Part shown: positions 35,215-44,373 of the stretch, piece by piece
Layout of the letters: each line of letters opens with the position of its first letter
Position numbering within the stretch: position 1 is the first letter of the stretch
NCBI RefSeq assembly: GCF_026262505.1
Contig: NC_067206.1
Coordinates: 33,185,896-33,249,895 of the forward strand
DNA: 64,000 nucleotides
Direction: 5' to 3'
Source of the DNA: Trichomonas vaginalis G3
Taxonomy: Eukaryota; Parabasalia; Trichomonadida; Trichomonadidae
Translations under genes and position numbers: made by a program
Notes under the pieces: model-generated
What the model saw: only the letters and a program-made list of their open reading frames with translations
What the model was told of the DNA's origin: nothing
Database searches by the model: none

Positions 35215-36774
35215 ATGTACGCCGCTCAGAATATAACGCCAACAGTTTTGGATGCTATGAATGGAAATGTTTCCGAATGGTATAACGAATGCGACAATGC
35301 CATTAGAAGGTCAGAAATAGTTCCTGGAACTTACGAATATACAACTGCTGTTTCTTATGGAAACGTAGGTGAGTTTGGAGAAGGTTCTTCAACAACAGTA
35401 GATATTGCTTGCGACAGGTTTCATATAATTTCTATTGACAACTCTTTCTTATACGTGGAACAAGACATTGAAATAAAACCTTCTGCCAAGTTGTCTGACA
35501 AGAAAGGTTGCAATGGAATTTTCTATGTCGGATACCAATATGCTCCAGAAGTTTTCATGGGATATAAGATATATTCTAACTCTGACTTAGTTCAAACAGT
35601 AACATGGGCAAACTATGAATGGTTCGCTTTGAGAAACTCAGTACAACCACAAGCTAGAGAACAAACAGACCAGTATGCAACTATTGAGAAAATAAGAAGA
35701 CTTGACCCTAACGTTCCAGGAGTTTATGTTAACCTTTCTGGACAAACTGCAGCAGCAGTAACCAAAGTAAAATGAAACTTAGAGTTCCTTTGTCATCTTT
35801 CCTCATCTTCAGGTTTTTAAGATACTTGCCAAACTGGGCAGGAAAAATTTCTATCGAACTTACTCCAAGCAAAAATAACTTAGTCATTGCACCAACACAA
35901 GACCCATTCACTCTTACAGAAGTAGTGGGAACAAATAAAATGTCATTCGCCGACTTTTGCAAAAAATTGACTTAGACTTTGGTTTCTCAAACCTCAACAC
36001 TGAAGTAAACTATTATTTCAATGCTGCTGGAGATGCTTGGGACCCAGTTAAGTTCACATGCGAAAAATTTGAATGCAAGAGAATAGAAAGCAGACTTGCA
36101 GTCTATATGTTGGACCCAGATATTTCAAATGCTTTAGCTGCCAAATATATTGCAGTTCCACTTATGTTCCCTATACACCAAATATCTGTCAAAGACTTTG
36201 CAGGTGAAGTTGGAAACCAAAGTGCTGACCCAGGTGCAAGAACAGATATTGCTTTAACAACTGCAATGAAACATGCAGATACTATGTTTGTACTGTTCAG
36301 ACGAACTATAAATGACTATTCTTGTTCTACAACCCTGGTATTAAATATCATATAAACATAGATGGCAAATATTATCCAAGAGAAGAATATTCTACAGTTG
36401 AGGATATGAGGTCATACAACTTGACATTAGATGCTATGAACTTTAACAACAACTTCACAACAACCATTAACCCTGAAATGCAAAGTTCTATTATGCCATA
36501 TGTGAAAGTATGGACTCATACAGGAGGTCAAAAAACTCAATATACAAATGGAGACCGTTCAAACTTTTGGCTTGGCATTCCATTTGCTGACTCAGAAGAC
36601 TTTATGGGTGGTATTTCAACTGTTGGTACAGTTCAAATACAATATACTGGTGACAGAGACGGTCCAGATGAATTGAAAGCAAAGAAGTTTACAAAACCAA
36701 TAGCACTTTTCACGGAAGATGCTCTTTTGAAGATTCGTTCGATGAAACCTGCTGGGCTCCTCAGATTGGCATAA
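35215..36774 (+). pseudogene. Major capsid protein (double jelly roll), interrupted
   Basis: The capsid gene of element B. GIFYVGYQYAPEVFMGYKIYSN matches the position of FWIGFDDAFYAVAGYQILANG in element A, and LRVPLSSFLIFRFLRYLPNWAGKISIEL matches the diagnostic end-of-jelly-roll segment of Polinton capsid proteins. About 520 codons in total is the expected length. The frame is interrupted. The ATG at 35215 follows TTTTTACTCATATGAA. Confidence 0.8.
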
Positions 36775-36779
36775 CGACA

Positions 36780-37126
36780 GCTTCCATCGAGCAGATTTTG
36801 GCAGCAGGTCAGTAAGTTGTTCTTGAACTGACTTCTCTCCGTCAAATATTGACAGTACGCCAGTTTTGACATAAATTGTATTATAAACTTACCTTTAGAA
36901 ATATCGGTCAGTTTTGTTGTTATATTTTTGTCTGCTTCAAGAACTTTCACCATCTCGGTTATACCAACTTTCTTTGCTTTATGAAAATATTTTGGTTCAG
37001 CAAAGACTGCTATTCTATAACATTTTCCATTGTTTGTATAAAGAACTATTCTGTCAATGTATTTGTATTGTTTGTGTGTGTAAACTTTGTTTGCTTCAAT
37101 TCGAAGAGATACTCAAATACGTCCAT
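36780..37126 (-). pseudogene. Small minus-strand gene remnant
   Basis: Read on the minus strand, the stretch carries coding-like sequence (MDVFEYLFELKQ start at 37126, then RIVLYTNNGKCYRIAVFAEPKYFHKAKKVG, then LEADKNITTKLTDISKGKFIIQFMSK). It is divergent from 37145, as 447-848 is divergent from 874 in element A, so the two may correspond. The frame is interrupted and the boundaries are approximate. Confidence 0.45.
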
Positions 37127-37144
37127 CTTTTTATTCTAAGTAAA

Positions 37145-37726
37145 ATGTCATTTCCGAAAAATAGAAGCGTAAGTGTTTCAAAAGGTTTAATGGCGGTGGC
37201 AGATGTGAAGTTAAATTCACCAACTCAAACAAACAGTCAAAGTGTTGTTGTCAATGTCAAAGAAAGAGATGTTGAAGTGGAGAAACCATACGAAGACGAA
37301 GATGGTATAGCAATAGTTCCTGTAAAAGAACAACCAACATATCCTGAAGTTAGCAGAGACTTAAGTTCTGTTGCAGATATTCGAAACGACTACCAACAAC
37401 TTAAAGACAAACTTAAAACTCAGGAGAAGATTTGTCAAGCTTTGGGTATAATGTTAAACTTGGTCGAACACAACCCTGTAAAAGTGAACTCATATGTCAT
37501 TGCACCTCATGAAGTTTTGAAAGAACTATTGAAACTTTTGACAGAGGCAGACGATATAAACATCAAAGAAATAGAACCCGACATTGCTTGCTGTGGTGTT
37601 TCATATAATGTCATTGACAAGATATACGTTATGAAAGGAGGTGAAACGTTGAACTTAAAATATAGTTTCCCAGACGTTATAAAAATATTTGACGACCACA
37701 ACATTTCATTAAAATTTATTTGCTAA
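37145..37726 (+). CDS. Conserved Polinton protein (homologue of 874-1484), 193 aa
   Basis: An open gene of unknown function. The N-terminus is polar (MSFPKNRSVSVSKGLMAVADVKLNS), followed by a helix pair (LSSVADIRNDYQQLKDKLKTQEKICQALGIML) and a compact C-terminal domain (YVIAPHEVLKELLKLL, DIACCGVSYNVIDKIYVMKGGETLNLKYS). The C-terminal domain is shared with element A. Adjacent to the penton-like gene in both elements, it is a candidate minor virion protein. The start at 37145 follows TTTTTATTCTAAGTAAA. Confidence 0.65.
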   Translation: MSFPKNRSVSVSKGLMAVADVKLNSPTQTNSQSVVVNVKERDVEVEKPYEDEDGIAIVPVKEQPTYPEVSRDLSSVADIRNDYQQLKDKLKTQEKICQALGIMLNLVEHNPVKVNSYVIAPHEVLKELLKLLTEADDINIKEIEPDIACCGVSYNVIDKIYVMKGGETLNLKYSFPDVIKIFDDHNISLKFIC

Positions 37727-37731
37727 GTAAA

Positions 37732-38528
37732 ATGGCAGAAGACACAATGGTTTATACTATTACGACTAAAAACCCTGAGTCATATAATTCTATAACAACA
37801 AACTTACAAAGTCCTCAAGGACGATATTGTAAACTAACCTTAAACACAATGACGACTAAAGCCTGTTTTGCTCTTTTGACACCAGAAGACTTTATTGTTG
37901 TGAATGGTAAAAAATACTCCTTTGAAGATACTTACTCAGATATACCACCAACAGGTTTTGTTGACTTATTTAATACTTTAAGGACGATGTAACATGTGCT
38001 GCAACTAGAGCAGGTTTCATTATGTTTGGATGTCCGACTGAGTTTACTATAAACGATATGAGCTATAATACAAAACTTATTTCTGGTTTTTACTACCAAC
38101 AGTTTCCTATAACAGGAAAAGGTGTCATACAAGGTTTGTCTATTCCATTGACTTTAAGTACACCTATTTTATATATTGTTTCAAACTTAGGTTCAAAGTG
38201 CTATTCGAATGTCGACAGAAACTATTATGACCAAAAGATACTTATGCGTATAAACAACACTTTCTCTGCTGGTTTGCCTATTGTTCATTCGAATGCAGAG
38301 TTTTCAGCTTTAGTAAACTCAAACACTTTAGCAAACATAAACTTAACCTTAGTTGACGCAAACTTTGTTCCTGTAAAACTTTTATGTCCTATGTATTTGT
38401 CAATGACGGCAGAAAGTTTCGAATTGGAAGATGCAACTGGTGAAAGTATTGTATTACAAGAACAACTTCAACAACAAATAGCTCAAGAACAACAAATGCA
38501 ACAAATGCAACAACAAAGTCAAGAATAA
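37732..38528 (+). pseudogene. Minor capsid (penton-like) protein, interrupted
   Basis: Starts MAEDTMVYTITTKNPESYNS and carries RYCKLTLNTMTTKACFALLTPEDFIVV, TEFTINDMSYNTKLISGFYY and NINLTLVDANFVPVKLLCPMYLSM. The last stretch is the LVDxxxxPVxL ending of Polinton/virophage vertex proteins. A Gln-rich tail follows. The order beside 37145 matches element A. The frame is interrupted. Confidence 0.6.
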
Positions 38529-38556
38529 AAAAATATTTTTTTTTATTTTTATAAAA

Positions 38557-39798
38557 ATGTACAGAATAGATGTTTCAGATTTTTATGACTTCCAAGCATT
38601 CAGAAATATGTGTCCATTTCGAGACTATAACAAAGCAGTCGAGAATTTGAAACGTTTAGTCATTTATGTTGACTCTGCCCCAGAATGTTATGTCATGAAA
38701 GAATGGGATGTTGTCTTTAACAAACCAAGAGCAACAATAGTTTCAGAACAAGAATGTAGACAGAAACTTAAGAAAATAAAAGTCGTACAAGTTGGCATGA
38801 AGATGTTAGATGCTTGGGATATCTTATTGTCAAAGTTAGAAGATTTTTCAGTTCGAGGTATAAAGTTCTATACACCTTCTCCAAACTTCTATTCTATCTT
38901 CACTGGATATAAATACGAACAAGTAGAATGGAAAGAAAATATTATAGAAGCTTGGTTAGACCATGTCAAAGAAATTATATGCAATGGAAACGAAAGAGTC
39001 TATGAGTATATCTTATGTTGGTTTGCAAAACATCTTACAACATCCAAGTGCTAAAAATGAAACTGCTCTCATTATAATTGGAAAACAAGGAACTGGTAAG
39101 AACACTTTCTTTACAGATATTTTGTGCAAACTGTTAGAGGGCTATTCGAATCCGAATATGACAAACTTAGAAAACATCTGTGGCAAATTTAACTCCTCAA
39201 TAGAGAATATGAAACTTATAGTTTGCAATGAACTTCAAAGTATAGATACAACAAAAGTTTTGAACTCAGATGCTTTGAAGAGTCTTATAACAGACAAAGT
39301 TGGAGTTGTTGAAAGAAAATATAAAGACCAAAGAGTTTGTGAAAATGTTGCAAACTTCATTATGGTTTCAAACAATGCTGTTCCGATGAAGTTAGAAAGT
39401 TCTGACAGAAGATATGTAGTTGTCAGAACGTCAGATTCTCATATGCAAGATACAGAATATTTTGACGACTTAGCAGAAACTTTGACATCTGAACTTTTAC
39501 AACCACTTGTTCTCATATTTCATGACATTAGATATTTCAAAGTTCAATCCAAGACAAATTCCACATACCGAAGAGAGACAAACATTGTTAGAAGCAAACA
39601 AGAGTGTATATGAACTGTTTATAGATGAAACTGACTTTGTGTTTAGATGAAAGGTCATTGTACGATTCGTATAAACAATATTGTCAAGAATATGGTTATA
39701 TGGCAGCTTCTAAACGAACATTCTTGGCAAATGTCAAAAGTCTTTTAGATGTTCAGAACGGCGTATATACAAAGAAAATTTTTCTGAGTAAATTTTAA
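38557..39798 (+). pseudogene. Superfamily 3 helicase (D5-like), interrupted
   Basis: An AAA+ helicase of the virus SF3 class used to open DNA for replication. Walker A is GKQGTGKN. Walker B is MKLIVCNELQ after the typical GKFNSSIENMK lead. Motif C is NFIMVSNN, followed by a DRRYVVVR arginine-finger region. The N-terminal part (YRIDVSDFYDFQAFRNMCPF, and SPNFYSIFTGYKYE) is like the D5_N-type region before such helicases, and the C-terminal stretch (LYDSYKQYCQEYGYM, SKRTFLANVKSLL) is like the usual winged helix. The frame is interrupted. Canonical Polintons do not list this enzyme among core genes. Confidence 0.82.
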
Positions 39799-39828
39799 AA
39801 AAAATATTTTTTTATCCGATAGAAAAGA

Positions 39829-40241
39829 TGACGAAATTCATCTCTCAGTAAATAAGTACATGACAGAAGTCAAAGAAGAGCCCATTCGCATATTTGAATG
39901 TTTACTTCTACCATTTTGAAAAGTCTACATTTGACAAAGTTTGGAACATCGAACCAGTTAAGTTTGCTGTGTTAAAAAATGGTGCGAAATTTGAAGACTT
40001 AGACATAGAAGGTTTGTTAGCAGTCAAAGAAAATTTTGACAGAAGGTTCTCAAAACTTAAAGAAGGCAAAGCATACAAACTTGTTATACCTTATGAACCA
40101 AAGAAAGCAGACGACTATGAATATTATGAGTCTAAGATAGTTGAAGTTCAAGGTAAATTGGGTAAAAAGATTTTAGAGTCTAAGCCAGTGTTTGCTCCTA
40201 AAGAGGAAGAGAACATTGACATTGACCCAGAAATGTTCTAA
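39829..40241 (+). pseudogene. Small gene remnant after the helicase
   Basis: A protein-like stretch (FEKSTFDKVWNIEPVKFAVLKNGAKFEDLD, KAYKLVIPYEPKKADDYEYYESKIVEVQG) ending IDIDPEMF. No family is recognised. Its start is not intact, and the upstream border is approximate. Confidence 0.4.
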
Positions 40242-40257
40242 AAATAAAATTTTATTT

Positions 40258-40720
40258 TTACATGTCAAATTTCTTTTTCTCTGGAACTGGTTCAGGTTCT
40301 TTCTTCTCTTCTCTTTCTTTTCTTTCTTTTCTTTCTTTTCTCTCTCTTCTTCTTCTTTCTGGTGGAGTTATGTCAAATTTCTCAGAACCATATTTATGTA
40401 AAAGTTCTTTGTCCTTTAATAGCTCTTCTATTCTGTTTTCTATTTCATCTTCAAGAACAGCGCATGTGCCTTCTTTGCATTCTAAGAACTTTTGTTGGAC
40501 TTCATCTTTCCAATCGGCGTCATCTCTGTCAACAAGTCTGTCATTGACAAATTTTAAGACTGCTCTTTGTAATGTTTTATGGTTCTTGTCATATTCCCAG
40601 AAACAGAACTTTAGAACAAATTCACCTTTCTTGTTTACACTATGTAAGATTTTATGGTCGACAGATGTTTTGCTGTCGAAAAGCTTTGTCTCGAATATAG
40701 ATAGCGAAATCGCTAGACAT
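40258..40720 (-). pseudogene. Minus-strand gene remnant with RK/E-rich C-terminus
   Basis: On the minus strand the region encodes FETKLFDSKTSVDHKIL, then GEFVLKFCFWEYDKNHKT, then AVLKFVNDRLVDRDDADWKDEVQQKF, then an ERKERKERKERE run, ending EPVPEKKKFDM. The Ser/Phe-rich plus-strand reading of the same stretch is its shadow. No family is recognised, and the frame is interrupted. Confidence 0.5.
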
Positions 40721-40755
40721 TTTTAAAAGATAAAAATTTTAATTTTTCTAAAAAT

Positions 40756-41623
40756 ATGTTAGAAAAAAAGTTTGCTGACATTGACAAGAAATTTGAGAAT
40801 GTTTTAAACAAGAACAAGAGGAAGTTAGAAAATGCTCAGATAAAACCCATACATGAAAGTTCTTATTTGCTCAGAATGGTATAACAGGTCTAATCGCACC
40901 ACCTGGGTCGGGTAAGACTTTCACTTATCTTAAAATGGCTGCACAACAACAAGAACTAGATGAGAAGAACCCATTCTATGAGTTAGTTGTTATTTGTAGT
41001 ACTTCTGGTCAATTTGACCAAACCGTCAATTCGTTCAAAGATATTATAAAGAAGTCTAAGTTAGTATGTAAAAGACTGAGTTGTTAGATTGGATAAAGAA
41101 GTACCAAAGAAGAGTTTTGAAGTATAATGCTATAAATGAGTATATAAATTCTAAGTTTAAAGACCCAAATGAGGAAATGCAGAGAATATTAGAGAAGAAA
41201 CACTTCAGAAACAAACAGAAAGAGATAGAATACATTTCGAAGAAATTGCAATCGTACGATTGGAAAACGTACCCTCATAGGTGTCTTCTTATCTTAGATG
41301 ATTTCGCCTCTCATCCTTTGTTAAAGAACAGAGAACAAGACATGTGTCGAATTCTCAAGAAGCTCAGACACTTTAACATCTCAGTTGTCATTTGTGTACA
41401 GACAGCAAAGAGTTTAAGTAAGGATGTAAAGAGAATACTTACTGATATCATACTTTTCCCTGGATTGTCCGAAGACGATTTCATGGAACTTATGAAAGAG
41501 TCCATGGCAGGTAAGTTTGACAGACATGAACTATGGGAGAAGTACAAAGTCATACAAGACCCTCATACTTCTTTCAGAATTCATATCTACGCGAACAAAG
41601 TTCAAATTGTAAAAAGTCAATAA
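40756..41623 (+). pseudogene. Packaging ATPase (A32/FtsK-HerA type), interrupted
   Basis: The DNA-packaging motor of element B. Walker A is IAPPGSGKTFTYLK, Walker B is HRCLLILDDFA, a sensor-like strand is SVVICVQTAKSL, and the C-terminal stretch LFPGLSEDDFMELM matches element A (1-450). The N-terminus is a Lys-rich helix. The frame is interrupted. The last 27 bases of coding sequence are repeated at 43024-43050 on the far side of a nested cassette. Confidence 0.8.
41594..41620 (+). repeat. 27-bp direct repeat, left copy (ATPase 3' end)
   Basis: AACAAAGTTCAAATTG and 11 further bases, coding for NKVQIVKSQ at the ATPase C-terminus. The identical 27 bases recur at 43024-43050, bracketing the cassette. 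Confidence 0.93.
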
Positions 41624-41633
41624 AAATAATGTT

Positions 41634-41682
41634 TAGGGTAGATGGGTATATCTAACCCGATATCTACCCTCTTTTCTACCCC
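41634..41682. repeat. GGGTAGA palindromic unit, copy 6
   Basis: Inverted relative to element A copies 3 and 4: TAGGGTAGA...GGGTATATCTAACC...TCTACCC. It lies 10 bp after the ATPase stop and near a second copy of the cassette gene end (about 41690-41715). Confidence 0.85.
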
Positions 41683-41810
41683 AGTTATTTTATAAACGTT
41701 TTACATGGTAAACGTTATTTTTAAAATTTTGTGAAAACTCAACGGTTTGACACATGCCCTAAAAATTATTTTACTCAGAATTTTGTGCTGAATTCAATAA
41801 AAATATATTT

Positions 41811-41859
41811 TAGGGTAGATGGGTATATCTAACCTCTTTTCTAACCTCTTTTCTACCCC
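41811..41859. repeat. GGGTAGA palindromic unit, copy 7
   Basis: Lies directly after (minus strand) the stop of the gene 41867-42781, 177 bp from copy 6. A GAATTCA box precedes it at about 41789. Confidence 0.85.
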
Positions 41860-41866
41860 AGTTATT

Positions 41867-42781
41867 TTATAAGCGTTTTACATGGTAAACATTGTGAATT
41901 CGTGAAATTCTAAACAGTTTCGTAGCTTCTATTTCTTCACGAAGGATATCGAATGTTTTCACAATGCCGAAAGTTTCTTTATATTTCTTCTTGACATCTG
42001 AAAGAAGGAAATCGTCAGCTGTTGGATAGTTTTTGTTTAGAAATGTCAACATGTCCATTTTATCTTCTGCTGGTTTCTCTGCCTCCCTCTTTAAGTCAGC
42101 ATAGTCGTTTCGCATACGTTCTATCTCTTTGACGGAGTAGTTATATTTCCTCATTGCTGCTTTACATTTAGAACATTGTGGGTTCATTTTTGCGTTATAT
42201 TCTGAAACCTTACCTGCTAAAACAACCAAGGCGTCAATTGCTCTCTTTAACTCAAAAGTTGCGGGTTTTATCTGTTCATTCCATATCTTACCTCTTCTAT
42301 CTTTATCTCTTATCTGCCATACACATTTTGCAACTAACGAAACAAAGTTGTCGTAGGTCTTAAACTCCCCAGATTTGTATATGTCAGAGATGTTCTTATA
42401 TACCATATCGCAATCTTTGTCCATGACTTTGTGGTTGCAATGAAATCCAAGAAACTCATAGTTAACCTTTCGTATGAACTTCTTTATTTCTACTGAGTCA
42501 GTTGCTTTGACTTCTATTTCATCGAATTCTGGAATAGTAAGCTTTTGTTGTTGGATTTCAGGCAATTTGGGTAAATGGTCAATAATATCCTGCATTTCAT
42601 AAAGATACTGTTCATTTGTTTCATCTTTCGCACTACAGTCTAAATTACTTGTTAAAAGTTCCTGCTTTATCTTCTGGATTTCTGTTTCGAAAGTATATGA
42701 AGAAGGAATGAAGCTTTTCATCTCTACTAACATTGACGTAGGATTCATGACTAAAGAGTTTGGTGCTGTTGTTGCTAACAT
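41867..42781 (-). CDS. Accessory cassette protein, 304 aa
   Basis: The open copy of the protein found interrupted at 7668-8608. The start at 42781 (MLATTAPNSLVMNPTS) fits the element A start context. Mostly helical; a CSKCKAAMRK cysteine pair is at about residue 205, followed by a coiled-coil (KEIERMRNDYADLKREAEK). A C-terminal segment of winged-helix appearance (YPTADDFLLSDVKKKYKETFG...FDILREEIEATKLFRISRIHNVYHVKRL) follows. I recognise no named family. A DNA-binding role is suggested by the C-terminal pattern and by its KilA-N neighbours in element A. It does not look like a known recombinase. Confidence 0.7.
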   Translation of the reverse strand: MLATTAPNSLVMNPTSMLVEMKSFIPSSYTFETEIQKIKQELLTSNLDCSAKDETNEQYLYEMQDIIDHLPKLPEIQQQKLTIPEFDEIEVKATDSVEIKKFIRKVNYEFLGFHCNHKVMDKDCDMVYKNISDIYKSGEFKTYDNFVSLVAKCVWQIRDKDRRGKIWNEQIKPATFELKRAIDALVVLAGKVSEYNAKMNPQCSKCKAAMRKYNYSVKEIERMRNDYADLKREAEKPAEDKMDMLTFLNKNYPTADDFLLSDVKKKYKETFGIVKTFDILREEIEATKLFRISRIHNVYHVKRL

Positions 42782-42865
42782 GTTCTTACAATAAAAATAA
42801 AAAAATATTTTTTTAAAAAAACCAACTTTATTTTTTATTTCGGGAAAACTCATGACAAATTCATG

Positions 42866-42913
42866 AGGGTAGAAAAGAGGTTAGAAAAGAGGTTAGATAT
42901 ACCCTTCTACCCT
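42866..42913. repeat. GGGTAGA palindromic unit, copy 8
   Basis: GAGGGTAGAA, two AGAGGTTAG repeats, then TTCTACCCT. Upstream of the cassette gene, so both gene flanks carry the unit. Confidence 0.8.
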
Positions 42914-42950
42914 AAAATATATTTTTGGTGTAAATTTCATGAAAATTCAA

Positions 42951-42998
42951 GAGGGTAGAAAAGAGGTTAGAAAAGAGGTTAGATATACCTTCTACCCT
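42951..42998. repeat. GGGTAGA palindromic unit, copy 9
   Basis: Nearly identical to copy 8, 85 bp further on. A GCTGAATTCAGC palindrome lies between it and the 27-bp repeat. Confidence 0.8.
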
Positions 42999-43023
42999 AA
43001 AATATATTTTTGCTGAATTCAGC

Positions 43024-43050
43024 AACAAAGTTCAAATTGTAAAAAGTCAA
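43024..43050 (+). repeat. 27-bp direct repeat, right copy
   Basis: Identical to 41594-41620, the end of the ATPase coding sequence, placed after the nested cassette. Confidence 0.93.
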
Positions 43051-43075
43051 GCTTGAAAAATCTAAGTGTTTAGTC

Positions 43076-43255
43076 TTAGTAAGATGGTAGCTTCTTAAAG
43101 CATATGCCGTCCTTGAGTTTTATGTACGTGAAGAGAAGTACAATGAATTCAATTACGAGTACAATTGCAATGACAACTAAGGCAACTATTTTTGTCTTTT
43201 GCCAGCAAGGGTACTTCTTCTCTTCCAATGGTTCGGCAGAACTATACTCACTCAT
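43076..43255 (-). CDS. Small single-pass membrane protein, 59 aa
   Basis: MSEYSSAEPLEEKKYPCWQ leads into one hydrophobic segment (IVALVVIAIVLVIEFIVLLFTYI) and a short basic end. The start at 43255 is the ATG nearest to the shared promoter with the plus-strand gene at 43299. A small membrane protein of virion or host-membrane type. Family unknown. Confidence 0.6.
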   Translation of the reverse strand: MSEYSSAEPLEEKKYPCWQKTKIVALVVIAIVLVIEFIVLLFTYIKLKDGICFKKLPSY

Positions 43256-43280
43256 GAGAAATGCCAAAACGGTTTAATAG

Positions 43281-43298
43281 AAAAAGTGTCATTTTTTC
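43281..43298 (+). promoter_or_regulatory. AAAAAGTGTCATTT initiator box
   Basis: AAAAAGTGTCATTTTTTC directly before the ATG at 43299. The TCATTT core is the trichomonad initiator. The same box is before 43545 (AAAAAGTGACATTTTT) and, on the minus strand, before 47127 (AAAAAGTGTCATTTCGG). Confidence 0.7.
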
Positions 43299-43493
43299 AT
43301 GTCCGAAGACTCGAAGGTGCAACACTTCCAAAATACCGACGAACTCAGAAGAGCAGCATGGCAGTATGTTCTTGACAACTTCTTTGAGTTCTCCAGGAAC
43401 ACCTTGGAAAATGCTGAAGAACTCCGACACAGAGAATTTGGAGAAATTGCACTCCAATACTACATTGACAAACAAAGGGTAAACAAAGGGTAA
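43299..43493 (+). CDS. Small helical protein, 64 aa
   Basis: MSEDSKVQHFQNTDELRRAAWQYVLDNFFEFSRNTLENAEELRHREFGEIALQYYIDK, one long amphipathic helical array, Glu-rich. No family is recognised. The 3' end runs into three 11-bp ACAAAGGGTAA repeats (43471-43505) that encode the last residues. The promoter box is described at 43281. Confidence 0.55.
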   Translation: MSEDSKVQHFQNTDELRRAAWQYVLDNFFEFSRNTLENAEELRHREFGEIALQYYIDKQRVNKG

Positions 43494-43544
43494 ACAAAGG
43501 GTAAAATAAGACTAAAAACTTAACGTTTAAAAAGTGACATTTTT

Positions 43545-43745
43545 ATGAGCTCCGAGTCACCGAGAAAACTTGGTCAGATGTTAGCAGCTTACTTCCCTGA
43601 GGAGGATGGAAGCGTTACATACGTAAGGTTCAAAAACAACGAACCTGGAATTGCGTACCAAATTCGCAATTACATGACCATGGAAGAGTACGAAAGGTTC
43701 CTACAAGAGAAACCAGCTCTAAACAACTCAGAAAAGAAAGAATAA
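43545..43745 (+). CDS. Small hypothetical protein, 66 aa
   Basis: MSSESPRKLGQMLAAYFPEEDGSVTYVRFKNNEPGIAYQIRNYMTMEEYERFLQEKPALN. A compact alpha/beta protein whose DGSVTYVRFKN centre distantly recalls the DGKxYVRK domain of the genes at 15861 and 18428. An AAAAAGTGACATTTTT box precedes the ATG. Function unknown. Confidence 0.55.
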   Translation: MSSESPRKLGQMLAAYFPEEDGSVTYVRFKNNEPGIAYQIRNYMTMEEYERFLQEKPALNNSEKKE

Positions 43746-43773
43746 AAAGTTTAACTCGTAATTGTTTATTTTT

Positions 43774-44373
43774 TTACTTGTAAGGGCAAGCTGCAAGTAT
43801 GAAGTCGACTATCTCCGTCTTTGTTTTGACGAGCTGGACGGCTCTTGCGAGTACGTCTGTTTTGCGGTCTCCAGCTGGTGTCTGACCTTCGTAATTGCGC
43901 ATGTTCTTGAGAGCTCCAACTGTAAATGGTTGTAGGATGAAGAGTCTCTCAGACTGCTTGAGGTAGTCTTCACGGTCACGAACCGAATCTGTGGTACGAG
44001 TCGAATTGGTCGACCTTAGGGAAGAGACTGAAAGCCTGTCATCTTCCATAGGGGCTGTGGCATACTCTTTGCGTAAACGGTTCAGACCTTCTTCGAACTC
44101 TTGGTCTCTCTTCCATTGGGATTGAGATTGGAATTGGGGTGGAGGGTTTGACATGAACATCCAAGGGTTAGGGCAGTAAGGCATAGGCTGAGGAGGGTAG
44201 TTCGGGAAGCCTTGAGGAGGTATTTGGTAGTAATTTGGAAATTGGTAGTAATTTGGTGGAGGGACTTGCTGGAACTGAGGTACTTGTTGGAACTGAGGTT
44301 GCTGAGGTGCAGGGGCTGGTGCTTTAGGTTCCTCTGGTTGGGATATGGGCTCGGTTGGTGGTACGTCGGACAT
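43774..44373 (-). CDS. Pro/Gln/Tyr-rich protein, 199 aa
   Basis: The start at 44373 (MSDVPPTEPISQ) is chosen because sequence upstream is the 22-bp repeat array. Residues 10-90 are a low-complexity Pro/Gln/Tyr/Asn region (QQVPPPNYYQFPNYY). The middle is charged, with a Ser/Thr/Arg patch (RLSVSSLRSTNSTRTTDSVRDRE). The last 75 residues are a globular helical domain. No family is recognised. Divergent from 44812 across the repeat array. Confidence 0.6.
   Translation of the reverse strand: MSDVPPTEPISQPEEPKAPAPAPQQPQFQQVPQFQQVPPPNYYQFPNYYQIPPQGFPNYPPQPMPYCPNPWMFMSNPPPQFQSQSQWKRDQEFEEGLNRLRKEYATAPMEDDRLSVSSLRSTNSTRTTDSVRDREDYLKQSERLFILQPFTVGALKNMRNYEGQTPAGDRKTDVLARAVQLVKTKTEIVDFILAACPYK

Larger units (their letters stand above)
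41621..43023 (-). mobile_element. Nested accessory cassette (palindromes plus 304-aa gene)
   Basis: A 1.4-kb segment containing two GGGTAGA palindromic units, the minus-strand gene 41867-42781, an upstream region related to the element A promoter repeat (AAAAATAAAGTTGG near 42830), and two more palindromic units. It is flanked by a 27-bp direct repeat of the ATPase gene end. The same gene with the same palindromes lies in the opposite orientation in element A (7584-8840). It reads as a cassette that entered element B at the end of the ATPase gene. Confidence 0.75.

Noticed and set aside
40262-40726. Plus-strand Ser/Phe/Leu-rich open frame
   Set aside because: Its low-complexity composition is the antisense image of an ERKERKE-rich minus-strand coding remnant, which has normal element-like composition.
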